A stretch of 49,345 bases of DNA. It comes from Bacteroides sp. CAG:927 (GTDB lineage: Bacteria > Bacteroidota > Bacteroidia > Bacteroidales > Muribaculaceae). Of the stretch, positions 25,607 through 34,429 are shown piece after piece. The first letter of the stretch is position 1. The number at the start of each line of letters is the position of its first letter. The notes below the pieces were generated by a model that saw only the letters and a program-made list of their open reading frames with translations, had not been told where the DNA came from and did no database searches. A program made the position numbers and the translations under genes. The DNA is taken from NCBI GenBank assembly GCA_000431155.1, contig HF985622.1, forward strand, positions 1 to 49,345, in the 5' to 3' direction.

Positions 25607-28525
25607 TCAATACCATGACACTCCGTTCGACAGCGAGGAGCGTTTGTCGTATTTCAGGTCCTGAAGCAGTGACGAGTTCACTGATATGTGGAAATTATAC
25701 GACTTGTATGGTCCCACAGGCACAAAACTTGCGGTCATGGTAAAACAGTGCAGATCGCGTGATATGTTGCAATTCATATAGGCAATCTTGTGAGTGTCAA
25801 AGTTGTAGCTTGCTGAAAACGAGAAATTCCAGTTTTTGGTAGGTCGGATATTGCCGCTGAAACTCAGGTTCTGGGTTATGCGGCCGTCATACTCCATTTT
25901 TTGTTTGTTGAAGTTGCCGTAGGCATAACCTATGGAGTAGTTCACCGACAGGTTCCATGGCACATCCCATTGTGCATACCCGTCCGGATTCATCTGCAAG
26001 TCGTCATCGTGGCCGGTTTCAGGCTCCTCGCTTGGCTGGGTATGGTCTTTTTTGTATAGATTGGCCAGTCGGCTGGCAGGCTCATTTTTCTCCTTGCTGT
26101 CGCCTTCTTTCTTCTTTTTGCGCTTGAATGTGTCGTTGTTGAATGTGTAGGAAAACGAGGTACCGGTACTTGACAGTCGGCCAAGTCCTTTGCCGTTGGC
26201 TATGCGGAGTTTGTTTACGCGCACGGGATTTCCATACTCGTTGAGCTGATAGGTATATACATCCCACACCGCTGACAGGTTGAGGTTGAAGTTCTTGACA
26301 AGACGCAGCATCAATGATGTGTTGATGTTGGAGAACCTAAGTGAATCGGCAGCAAAGTTATAGCTTTGCGACACTGTGAAATTTTCTATGAGTGAGATCT
26401 TTTTCTCTCCTGTGGAGTCGGCATCTGATTTCACTTTCATTTCAAGGTTGTTGGCAAGCGATAGGGTTACTGATCCGGTACGCCCCGTTCCCGGTACACC
26501 GAACAGTGAGTTGGGGAAATAGGAATACTCTCTGGTTTGCATCCGTCCGGACGCATCCGGATAGTCATATTTGCCGTAATAGCCGAAGAAACTGCTCCCG
26601 AAGTCCGGGGCGGCATTAAACGATATTGTTGGCGTGAGCACATGGCGAATCATCTTCACCTTGTCGCCAAGGAATTTCATCGGGCGATAGAACGTATATA
26701 TCTTGGTGTCAAACGATAACGATGCGCTGAAATCCCACACATTATAGAAGCTGTAGCTCGTGTCGCATATCTCTACTGCGGCGTTCGGGTCCCAGTGACG
26801 CCGTACTTTGTTTGTGTACATTCGGTCAGTGATGGACACCGTAGGTGTAATGTTGAAATATTTGAACACATTGAATGTGGCGCTTATGGGCACAGTGTGG
26901 CGCATACCGTTGCGCCAGTCTTTGATGAGCGATTTTTTGAAAAACTCATCTTGTTTGGCCGTCAGGGAGTTGTTGAATTGCCCCTGATATGACAGACGGA
27001 TCTTTTCATACCATCGTTCCGGTCCGATAGGGTGTTTGCGCTTGAATGGATATACCTGTGACAACGACACTGAAACATTGGGGAATGATACAGCGAGTGT
27101 GGAGTCTTGGGTGCGCTGCGATATGTTGGCGGTAGTGGATATGGACCACTTGCTGCCGGGCGGACGCCATGTGGCGCTTACGGTAGAGCTTTTGGTATTT
27201 TCGGTAAACGAATTTGAGTAGTAGCTGTTGAGGTCGTTGCGCGAATATCCGGAAGTAGTGAAGTTGACCGATGCTGAGAATGTGAATGCGGGATTGGCTT
27301 TTGAATCCTGCATGTGGCTCCACAACACCTGAAAGTTGGTTTGCTTTGAATAATCCGGCGCGCCTTTGTCGCCAAGTATGGTCTTGAGGTAGCTGATATT
27401 GAAGTTGCCTGAATATTTGTATCGCTTCACATAAGCTGACCGGGCTTGTAATCCCCATGACCCCTTGGTGTATATTTCGCCGGTAAGGGCAAGGTCGATA
27501 TTGTCGTTGATGGCAAAATAATATCCTCCGTCCGACAGATAGAATCCTCGGTTGAAATCATCTCCGAATGTGGGGAATATTATACCCGATGAATATTTTT
27601 CAGAAAACGGGAAATAACCGAACGGCACAGCCAGCGGCAGTGGCAGACCGGCCAATACCATGTAAGCCGGACCTGTTACTATATCTTTTTTAGGACGCAC
27701 CTTGGCCTTGGTAAGCTGGAAATAAAAGTGTGGGTCCTCATGTTTGTCGCATGTCGTGTAGCGTCCGTTCTGTATGTATATGGTGTTGTCGTCCACTTTC
27801 TTGCTCAGTCCGCCTGTCAGATACCCCTCGCCTTGCTGCGTTATCACATCGGTAATGTACCCTTTTTCGGTCTTGAAGTTGTAGCGCATGGTCTTTGACT
27901 CATACTGCGTGCCATTGTCGTCAAACACAGGCGACCCCATTATCTCACCTGTGGAGTCAGGCGCTCCCACGGCATATACCGTGGATGTGTTCATGTCCAT
28001 CTCTATCCGTTCGGCATCAAGTTTTATATTGCCGTAGGTCACATTGCTCTCGCCGTACAGGTAGGCATTGTTTTGACCGCGAAGCACCATTGAGTCCTTG
28101 GCAAATATATCCACTACATTGTCAAGGTCAGTCTTCACGCGCATTATTCGTTTTCCTGTTGTGCGTGTTGATGCCGTATCGGTAGTGTCCCGGTTAAGGC
28201 GTGTACGTTTGCGTTCTTGCGATGTTAAGTGCGTTTGTTCCATTGTGGCAGCCATTTTCGCCAGACTGTCTGATACTATGGACTGGACTGAATCCGTACT
28301 GTCGCGCCAGGCTCTTAGCCTTTCGGAGGCACGACGGCGAACTGATGCTGATTTGTGCCCCGGTCTTACTGTCGTGTCCCCTATGACCGACCTCAACGAG
28401 TCAACAGCCGCCGTATCAGGCAGCTGCAATTGAGCCTGTGAGCCTGACATCCACACCGATGAGGCGGCTGCCGTTAGGCCCAACATTGTCACCACTAAGA
28501 TTATATATAGATGAGAGTATCTCAA
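25607..28525 (-). CDS. lptD: LptD-like LPS-assembly outer-membrane protein
   Basis: A 972-residue protein. An OstA/LptA-like jellyroll lies at about residues 125-260 (AKDSMVLRGQNNAYLYGESNVTY; DAERIEMDMNTSTVYAVG; TMRYNFKTEKGYITDVITQQGEG), followed by the large LptD barrel. Barrel landmarks include GRYTTC, PLPLAVPFGYFPF, SSGIIFPTFGDDFNRGFYLSDGGYY and many aromatic-rich strands to the C-terminus (SNGVSWY). LptD receives LPS from the periplasmic bridge and inserts it in the outer leaflet. The best reading starts at a TTG (28525), which gives a proper signal sequence (MRYSHLYIILVVTMLGLTAAA); an ATG at 28486 would cut it short. A Lys/Glu-rich linker (KRKKKKEGDSKEKNE) interrupts the barrel near residue 800, probably in a loop. 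Confidence 0.88.
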   Translation of the reverse strand: MRYSHLYIILVVTMLGLTAAASSVWMSGSQAQLQLPDTAAVDSLRSVIGDTTVRPGHKSASVRRRASERLRAWRDSTDSVQSIVSDSLAKMAATMEQTHLTSQERKRTRLNRDTTDTASTRTTGKRIMRVKTDLDNVVDIFAKDSMVLRGQNNAYLYGESNVTYGNIKLDAERIEMDMNTSTVYAVGAPDSTGEIMGSPVFDDNGTQYESKTMRYNFKTEKGYITDVITQQGEGYLTGGLSKKVDDNTIYIQNGRYTTCDKHEDPHFYFQLTKAKVRPKKDIVTGPAYMVLAGLPLPLAVPFGYFPFSEKYSSGIIFPTFGDDFNRGFYLSDGGYYFAINDNIDLALTGEIYTKGSWGLQARSAYVKRYKYSGNFNISYLKTILGDKGAPDYSKQTNFQVLWSHMQDSKANPAFTFSASVNFTTSGYSRNDLNSYYSNSFTENTKSSTVSATWRPPGSKWSISTTANISQRTQDSTLAVSFPNVSVSLSQVYPFKRKHPIGPERWYEKIRLSYQGQFNNSLTAKQDEFFKKSLIKDWRNGMRHTVPISATFNVFKYFNITPTVSITDRMYTNKVRRHWDPNAAVEICDTSYSFYNVWDFSASLSFDTKIYTFYRPMKFLGDKVKMIRHVLTPTISFNAAPDFGSSFFGYYGKYDYPDASGRMQTREYSYFPNSLFGVPGTGRTGSVTLSLANNLEMKVKSDADSTGEKKISLIENFTVSQSYNFAADSLRFSNINTSLMLRLVKNFNLNLSAVWDVYTYQLNEYGNPVRVNKLRIANGKGLGRLSSTGTSFSYTFNNDTFKRKKKKEGDSKEKNEPASRLANLYKKDHTQPSEEPETGHDDDLQMNPDGYAQWDVPWNLSVNYSIGYAYGNFNKQKMEYDGRITQNLSFSGNIRPTKNWNFSFSASYNFDTHKIAYMNCNISRDLHCFTMTASFVPVGPYKSYNFHISVNSSLLQDLKYDKRSSLSNGVSWY

Positions 28526-28549
28526 TCGTGATAGTCTAATTTACGGCTG

Positions 28550-28557
28550 CAAAGATA
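28550..28557 (-). promoter_or_regulatory. -7 box (TATCTTTG) of the lptD-tamB-tamL unit
   Basis: On the - strand TATCTTTG fits TAnnTTTG. Transcription would begin near 28543, about 18 nt before the TTG start of lptD, which supports that start over the internal ATG. No standard -33 box is seen. Confidence 0.55.
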
Positions 28558-28625
28558 GCACACATTCGCCGAAAATTTACCATGCCTAATGTTATTTTTT
28601 ATTCAGAGTGGTTAAGAGCCGGCCC

Positions 28626-30452
28626 TTAGACATCAAGGTTAAGCAACTCTTTTCCGCTGGTGTTTATGACTCTGATATTGATGCCCTGCGCATTTTTGCG
28701 GAGTATCATCACTGTTCCGGCATCCATTTGGTAGCCGGCGCCCACAATTACGGGAAATGGATTGCCGGATTTCCCTTTGGGCAGATAATCAAATTCATGC
28801 GTATGAGCGTTGATGCTGATGTCAAATGGAGCTTTTTTCAACAGAGGTTCCCACAGTTCAAAGCACAGATTTGGCTCATAATTGCCCCACATGGGAATAT
28901 GGTGAATCAGCACACGTTTCTTTGCTTTTTTGAACTCTTTTGAGGCGAACTCTTTTTTCATGAAATCCACTTGGTCTTGGCGTAATTTGCTGAAGTCGTT
29001 GAGTCCGTAATAAACCGGATGCGAATCTACCTTGTCCTCACCGCAGTCCAGCATCACAAGGCGGGTGTCACCCCATGAAATTGCCCCGTAAGTAAGGCCG
29101 TTGGGATAATCGAAGTGCTGGTGCATCTCTATTGAGTAGGCATCGCGTATCTCATGATTGCCGCGTAAAAAGAATATGGGATGCTCCGCTCCGTCCACGC
29201 CTTCTATTATGATGTTGAGGAAATTGGTGGCTTGTTTGGCTGTATGTATATCATCAAGAATATCCCCGTTCATCACCACAAAGTCATATTTCACATCTTT
29301 CACCTGTTTCATCAGGGCTTTGAAAGTTTCCTTGTGCTGGTGCAGGTCGTTGAATATTAATGCCGTAAATTCATTGCTGTTGGGTGAGGGGAGGGTAAAT
29401 TCATACCATGGCGAGGTATAAGTGTGTCCGAATGCCTTGTAATATCCCTGATATTTGAGTATTTCACGTGAATTTACGCGATAATAATATTTTTTGCCCG
29501 GTGTAAGTGAATCCAAACGTATTTTGTGCATTTTGTTGTTGCACAATTCCTGACCGTGTATAAGGGTGCGGGCACGTTTTGTATTCAATGTGTCGGTACC
29601 GAAATCAATCCAGTTCTGCGTCGGAACATTTGTCTGCCACATTACCGAAATGGCATTGGCGGATGGATTTTGCAAATACGGTTCTCCGAGCATTATTTTC
29701 TCATTATCAGTGGCCAGACGGAGTCTTACTGCCACCGGACGATGGTCTGATGCTACTTTATCATCCACTACTTTGGCCCATTCGGTAGTAAGCAAATGGG
29801 CTTTCTCCTTGGGCGTGAATATATAGTCAATCGTTTCTGTGGGCTTGTCTGCCGGATATGTGAATTTGTCGGTAGGAGAGAGTGCCACATACTCTTGGCT
29901 CATGGCATTGATAAATTGTGATTTCGGAGTGTCGTTTAGGTCGCCGGCCACAAACACAGGTTTGCTGCAAGTGTCTGTTATGGCTTTGATTATATTTAAA
30001 GATGCCATTCTGTCTTCTTGGGTGAGCGACAGATGAGTGCCTACGAAAGTGTAAAGCGGGAAATCCGCCACAAACAGTGTGCGGGCCTCCTCTCGCCCCG
30101 GAAGTGCTACTGTGCGAACACTCAACGGCTTTTCGCGGCTGAGAAGCCCTATGCCGTACTTGCCTCCGTCATAATCTATTGCCGGGGCAAAAAATGGATG
30201 CATATTGGTGCGTTCGGCCAGTTCTCCTAACACGTATTTGTGACCGGACCGTGCCGTCATGCTGTCAACCTCTTGCAGAGCCACTATGTTCGGTTTCACG
30301 GATGTTATGACATTGGCTGTCCGTTGTATATTGCAAATATCATCTATGCCGTTGCCGTTTCGTATGTTGTAGCTCATCACTTTTACATAAATGGGACGGG
30401 CTGTGGCACACAGGCTCAGTGCCAATAGTGATAAAGATATGATTTTTTTCAT
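28626..30452 (-). CDS. Secreted fusion: endonuclease/exonuclease/phosphatase domain + purple-acid-phosphatase-type metallophosphoesterase
   Basis: A 608-residue exported protein (signal MKKIISLSLLALSLCATA). Domain 1 (about 22-247) is an EEP fold: SYNIRNGNG, QEVD (Glu61), GTHLSL (His140), AGDLND (Asp171, Asn173), DYIF (Asp209) and SDHRPV (Asp236, His237), a full catalytic set. Domain 2 (about 250-355) is fibronectin-III-like, as at the N-terminus of purple acid phosphatases (ISVMWQT; LTPGKKYYYRV). Domain 3 (about 362-600) is a calcineurin-like phosphoesterase: FNDLHQH (Asp369, His371), NGDILDD (Asp397), GNHE (Asn432, His433), LIHHIP (His517/518) and NAHTH (His550, His552). All metal ligands appear present. 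It may take phosphate from two kinds of ester outside the inner membrane, such as nucleotides, phospholipids or inositol phosphates. It has its own promoter. Confidence 0.9.
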   Translation of the reverse strand: MKKIISLSLLALSLCATARPIYVKVMSYNIRNGNGIDDICNIQRTANVITSVKPNIVALQEVDSMTARSGHKYVLGELAERTNMHPFFAPAIDYDGGKYGIGLLSREKPLSVRTVALPGREEARTLFVADFPLYTFVGTHLSLTQEDRMASLNIIKAITDTCSKPVFVAGDLNDTPKSQFINAMSQEYVALSPTDKFTYPADKPTETIDYIFTPKEKAHLLTTEWAKVVDDKVASDHRPVAVRLRLATDNEKIMLGEPYLQNPSANAISVMWQTNVPTQNWIDFGTDTLNTKRARTLIHGQELCNNKMHKIRLDSLTPGKKYYYRVNSREILKYQGYYKAFGHTYTSPWYEFTLPSPNSNEFTALIFNDLHQHKETFKALMKQVKDVKYDFVVMNGDILDDIHTAKQATNFLNIIIEGVDGAEHPIFFLRGNHEIRDAYSIEMHQHFDYPNGLTYGAISWGDTRLVMLDCGEDKVDSHPVYYGLNDFSKLRQDQVDFMKKEFASKEFKKAKKRVLIHHIPMWGNYEPNLCFELWEPLLKKAPFDISINAHTHEFDYLPKGKSGNPFPVIVGAGYQMDAGTVMILRKNAQGINIRVINTSGKELLNLDV

Positions 30453-30484
30453 GGAATGTGATAAAATGGGATTGTACTAAGTCA

Positions 30485-30492
30485 CAAAAGTA
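30485..30492 (-). promoter_or_regulatory. -7 box (TACTTTTG) of the phosphoesterase fusion gene
   Basis: On the - strand TACTTTTG fits TAnnTTTG; transcription would begin near 30478, leaving about 26 nt of leader. The -33 region is not recognisable. Confidence 0.5.
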
Positions 30493-30605
30493 CTAAAAAT
30501 ATTTGGATGGGCATAATCATGTTTATTGCTTTTCTTGGCCTTTGCGGCCGTCATTACCTCGCATAAAGCGGGCTATTCCGAATACGAAACAGTTCCGGTA
30601 GTATT

Positions 30606-30643
30606 TAAAAACAAGCAAGGCCGCGCATTAGGGCGCGGCCTTG
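30606..30643 (-). terminator. Terminator of rpsA
   Basis: CAAGGCCGCGC (30616-30626) and GCGCGGCCTTG (30633-30643) form a perfect 11-bp stem with a 6-nt loop. On the - strand it is followed by CTTGTTTTTAAA. It lies 22 bp after the rpsA stop. Confidence 0.9.
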
Positions 30644-30665
30644 GGTATTATCCTTAAAGGATTGA

Positions 30666-32447
30666 TTACTTGTTTTCAGAGAGTTTCTCCTTAAGTGCTG
30701 CCAGTGCTTCAAGATCACCAAGAGTGGTTTTCTCAATAGACTGGTTGAGCATGGGAGTTTCCTCAGTGCGCTTGCTGGCGCGTTTAGCCTTGCGGGCTTC
30801 GTTGCGTTCAGCTTTGGCCTCATCTTCAAAAATGCGGCTGTGAGAAAGGATGATGCGCTTGTTGTCCTTGTTGAATTCGATAACCTTGAAGTTGAGTTTC
30901 TCGTCAACCTGTGCTTGGGTACCGTCTTCTTTAACAAGGTGTTTGGGGGTAGCGAAACCTTCCACTCCGTAGGGCAGCGAAATAACTGCACCTTTTTCCA
31001 CCATTTCAGTGATGGTGCCTTCGTGGATGCTGCCAACGGTGAACACTGTTTCAAATACATCCCAAGGATTCTCCTCAAGCTGCTTGTGGCCGAGGCTCAG
31101 GCGACGGTTGTCCTTGTCGATTTCCAGAACCTGAACATCGATGTCGGCACCGATATGAGTGAATTCGCTGGGGTGTTTGATTTTCTTGGTCCATGAAAGG
31201 TCGGAGATGTGGATAAGGCCGTCAACGCCTTCTTCAATCTCAACAAATACGCCGAAGTTGGTGAAGTTACGCACTTTTGCAGTGTGCTTGCTGCCAACGG
31301 GATATTTGGTCTCGATATCTTCCCAGGGATCTTTCTTGAGCTGTTTGATGCCAAGGCTCATCTTGCGGTCTTCGCGGTCCAGTGTCAGGATAACGGCTTC
31401 AATTTCGTCGCCAACCTTCATGAAGTCCTGAGCTGAGCGCAGGTGCTGTGACCATGACATTTCGCTTACGTGGATCAGACCTTCCACACCCGGAGCTATT
31501 TCAATGAATGCACCGTAGTCGGCCATTACCACTACGCGGCCTTTAACTTTGTCACCAACTTTGAGGTTGGGATCAAGTGCATCCCAAGGATGAGGCATGA
31601 GCTGTTTGAGACCAAGGGCGATACGCTTCTTCTCATCGTCAAAGTCAAGGATAACGACATTGAGCTTCTGATCGAGCTGTACCACTTCTTCGGGGTGGCT
31701 TACGCGGCCCCATGAAAGGTCGGTGATGTGGATAAGACCATCCACGCCGCCAAGGTCGATGAACACACCGTAGCTGGTGATATTCTTGACGGTACCTTCC
31801 AGCACCTGACCTTTTTCGAGCTTGGAGATGATTTCGCGTTTCTGCTGCTCGAGTTCGGCTTCAATGAGTGCTTTGTGCGATACCACAACATTCTTGAATT
31901 CCTGATTGATCTTGACTACCTTGAACTCCATGGTCTTGCCAACGAAGATGTCGTAGTCGCGGATGGGACGTACATCGATTTGTGATCCGGGAAGGAAGGC
32001 TTCGATGCCGAATACATCCACAATCATGCCGCCTTTGGTACGGCATTTGATGTAACCCTTGATGATTTCGTCGTTTTCAAGAGCTTCATTTACGCGCTCC
32101 CATGAGCGGGCGGCGCGGGCCTTGCGGTGAGAGAGGATCAGCTGGCCTTTTTTGTCCTCTTGATTTTCTATGAACACTTCCACTGTGTCACCCACTTTGA
32201 TGTCGGGGTTGTAGCGGAATTCGTTCATGGGGATGATACCGTCGCTCTTGTAGCCGATGTTAACCACTGCCTCACGCTTGTTGAGCGCGATGATGGTACC
32301 TTCGATTACTTCTTTGTCCTTGACGGTGTTGAGAGACTCGTCGTAGGTCTTGGTAAGCTCTTCGCGAGTCTTTTCGCCCTGGGTTTCGCCTTTCTCGAAA
32401 GCATCCCAGTCGAAATCTTCAATGGGAGAATTTTTTAATTCTGTCAT
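30666..32447 (-). CDS. rpsA: 30S ribosomal protein S1
   Basis: A 593-residue RNA-binding protein with six S1 (OB-fold) repeats starting near residues 47, 128, 211, 300, 384 and 471; repeats 3-5 contain the classic YGVFIDLGGVDGLIHITDLSW pattern. S1 helps the 30S subunit bind and unfold mRNA. This matters in Bacteroidota, where Shine-Dalgarno pairing is largely unused. The N-terminal extension (MTELKNSPIEDFDWDAFEKG) and the acidic/basic C-terminal tail (EARKAKRASKRTEE) are of a kind usual in the phylum. It has its own promoter and strong terminator. The leader is about 58 nt; autoregulation, known for E. coli S1, is possible but not shown. Confidence 0.97.
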   Translation of the reverse strand: MTELKNSPIEDFDWDAFEKGETQGEKTREELTKTYDESLNTVKDKEVIEGTIIALNKREAVVNIGYKSDGIIPMNEFRYNPDIKVGDTVEVFIENQEDKKGQLILSHRKARAARSWERVNEALENDEIIKGYIKCRTKGGMIVDVFGIEAFLPGSQIDVRPIRDYDIFVGKTMEFKVVKINQEFKNVVVSHKALIEAELEQQKREIISKLEKGQVLEGTVKNITSYGVFIDLGGVDGLIHITDLSWGRVSHPEEVVQLDQKLNVVILDFDDEKKRIALGLKQLMPHPWDALDPNLKVGDKVKGRVVVMADYGAFIEIAPGVEGLIHVSEMSWSQHLRSAQDFMKVGDEIEAVILTLDREDRKMSLGIKQLKKDPWEDIETKYPVGSKHTAKVRNFTNFGVFVEIEEGVDGLIHISDLSWTKKIKHPSEFTHIGADIDVQVLEIDKDNRRLSLGHKQLEENPWDVFETVFTVGSIHEGTITEMVEKGAVISLPYGVEGFATPKHLVKEDGTQAQVDEKLNFKVIEFNKDNKRIILSHSRIFEDEAKAERNEARKAKRASKRTEETPMLNQSIEKTTLGDLEALAALKEKLSENK

Positions 32448-32511
32448 TTAATTAGTTAATAAATAAGGTTAATTAGAAAATGTGCAATCAGCCTTGCGAC
32501 TTTTTGCGCTG

Positions 32512-32541
32512 CAAAGTTACACATAATTTTCTATTCCACAA
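32512..32541 (-). promoter_or_regulatory. Promoter of rpsA
   Basis: On the - strand TTG (32541-32539) and TAACTTTG (32519-32512) are separated by 19 bp, matching the Bacteroidota -33/-7 pattern. Transcription would start near 32505. This separates rpsA from the sugar-kinase gene upstream despite the same direction. Confidence 0.75.
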
Positions 32542-32571
32542 TATTTTTGAGCCTTTTAAAACGCCCTTTTA

Positions 32572-33408
32572 TCACTCGTGGTAATTCAATAATTGGGGGA
32601 GCGGATCGGCAATTATGGATGCAATCGTGAGCGACAGGGATTCCGCCGCTTTATGCAGTTGTGCGCTGAAATGATATGCCACCGACCCGGTGAAGTGAAC
32701 CGGTTGCATCTGCGCATTGCTATAATTCATCACATTGCGCTTGAAAAATTGTGTGAACTGCTCCACGACCATTGCTTCTATGGCCGGGTGGGTGATATGC
32801 CGGGACACAAACGGCATGAATGATGCTAAAAATGTGTTCGGCTTCGGTTGCCTGTACACCCGCTCTATTATATCGGCTATGCCGAGATTATAGGTGCGGT
32901 GAAATGACTCCGTTATTTCTTTAGGCAGCTGGTGCTTGAATATATTCCCGATCAGTCTGCGGCCAATCACGGCACCGGACCCCTCGTCACCTAAAATAAA
33001 CCCTAACGGTGACACTTGTTCAGCAATTTCGCTTCCGTTGAACAGACAACTGTTGCTTCCCGTGCCGAGTATGCACGCTATGCCCGCTGAATGGCCGCAG
33101 AGAGCGCGGGCAGCTCCCAGCAAATCGCTGTGCACGCTTACGTTTTTACTGCCGGTGGAGTGTGAGAGCATGTCGGCCATTTCACCGCATATTTTCTCCG
33201 AGCCGCATCCCGCACCATAAAAATATATTTCGTCCACCGTCCGGTTGCCTATTTGCGGGGCAAGCTGCTCGTCAAGTATTTCTGCAATCTGAGCATACTT
33301 CATTGTCACAGGGTTGATGCCCGGGGTGACAAATATTTCCGGTTTGCTGCCTTGCGTCATGCAGGCCCATCTGGTTTTGGTGCTTCCGCTGTCGGCTATC
33401 AGTAACAT
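32572..33408 (-). CDS. BadF/BadG/BcrA/BcrD ATPase family kinase, N-acetylglucosamine kinase-like
   Basis: A protein of about 278 residues of the ASKHA (actin/hexokinase) fold. It shows the first phosphate motif LLIADSGSTKTRW at the very N-terminus, the second GIACILGTGSNSCLFNG, and GDEGSGAVIGRRLIG. In animals the family member is N-acetylglucosamine kinase; bacterial members phosphorylate amino sugars such as GlcNAc or glucosamine. The ATG at 33408 (MLLIADSG) is chosen; a TTG at 33423 would add five residues and overlap the previous gene. It is the last gene of the rho-glycosyltransferase unit. Confidence 0.85.
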   Translation of the reverse strand: MLLIADSGSTKTRWACMTQGSKPEIFVTPGINPVTMKYAQIAEILDEQLAPQIGNRTVDEIYFYGAGCGSEKICGEMADMLSHSTGSKNVSVHSDLLGAARALCGHSAGIACILGTGSNSCLFNGSEIAEQVSPLGFILGDEGSGAVIGRRLIGNIFKHQLPKEITESFHRTYNLGIADIIERVYRQPKPNTFLASFMPFVSRHITHPAIEAMVVEQFTQFFKRNVMNYSNAQMQPVHFTGSVAYHFSAQLHKAAESLSLTIASIIADPLPQLLNYHE

Positions 33409-33415
33409 GGCAATT

Positions 33416-34429
33416 TCAGTCAAAAAGTTGTTTCTCTTTACGGCGGCTGCCGAACATAAATAATCGGCTGAACCTCACTGAGGTTATAAACCATGATGGA
33501 TGGGTGAGCAGCTTTTCCAGCCGGGAATATGTTTTGCGTCCTAATTCCTTTTTGTCACCGGGCAGATATGGTCGGATTGCCTTAACAATTTTGGAAATAT
33601 ACTCTAATGCTGTCGCCCTGTCTGAGGATGTTCTGGCTATCAGTTTAGCAGCAGTGACAGCCGTATGCAGTACCCTTGAGGAAAAACTTTCGCTTTCCGG
33701 CACAAACCCTATGCTGCGAAGAAAATCTATGCGCCCAAGTTCAGCAAGCAGATAATGATAGCGATGGCTTGGAAGACTGTCATTGACGATACTCCCTTTT
33801 CGCATTCTATAATGATAAAATGGTGTGGTTCTATGCACTACCTTCTTGACATTAGCCATCCATTTTATAGTAGTGGCAAAATCCTCATAAAAATATCCTT
33901 TTGGAAAAGGCACTGTGGCCACAGATTTATGCCATAGTTTATCACAGCGAATGCTTTGTATTTTTTTGTCGTCATATGTCAATTGTAAAATCTGTTGTCG
34001 GTTATAAACAGACACAGGCTCTACATCTTTGTTTCTGAGCTTGGAGAGATGACGCCATTCATAGATATACCCGCATATAGCAACTTGAGCATTTTCTCTA
34101 GTAATGTCCTCATATAAGGTTTGGAACATTTTTGGTTCTATCCAGTCGTCTGCATCTACAAAACCAAGTAGCTCTGCACGCGCATTGGCGATACCAAGAT
34201 TGCACGTGTCGGCAAGCCCGGTATTTGATTTGTGAATCACTCGTATGCGGCTGTCTTTGGCCGCATAATCATCACATATCTTGCCCGACCGGTCTGTGCT
34301 GCCGTCATCTAGCAATAGCAGCTCCCAGTCAGTAAAGGTCTGGCTGATTATTGAGTCAATAGCCTGTGGCAAATACTGTTGCGTATTGTACACCGGCATT
34401 ATGATGGATATTTTGGGCGGTTGGCTCAT
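33416..34429 (-). CDS. Family 2 glycosyltransferase (EpsJ/WaaV-like)
   Basis: A 337-residue GT-A fold enzyme. N-terminal PKISIIMPVYNTQQYLPQAIDSIISQTFTDWELLLLDDGSTD binds the nucleotide sugar, and FVDADDW carries the DxD-like metal site at about residue 92. The C-terminal half is basic and may sit on the membrane. It probably adds a sugar to a lipid-linked surface glycan or LPS core. The ATG overlaps the stop of the second glycosyltransferase gene by 4 bp. Donor and acceptor are unknown. Confidence 0.9.
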   Translation of the reverse strand: MSQPPKISIIMPVYNTQQYLPQAIDSIISQTFTDWELLLLDDGSTDRSGKICDDYAAKDSRIRVIHKSNTGLADTCNLGIANARAELLGFVDADDWIEPKMFQTLYEDITRENAQVAICGYIYEWRHLSKLRNKDVEPVSVYNRQQILQLTYDDKKIQSIRCDKLWHKSVATVPFPKGYFYEDFATTIKWMANVKKVVHRTTPFYHYRMRKGSIVNDSLPSHRYHYLLAELGRIDFLRSIGFVPESESFSSRVLHTAVTAAKLIARTSSDRATALEYISKIVKAIRPYLPGDKKELGRKTYSRLEKLLTHPSWFITSVRFSRLFMFGSRRKEKQLFD

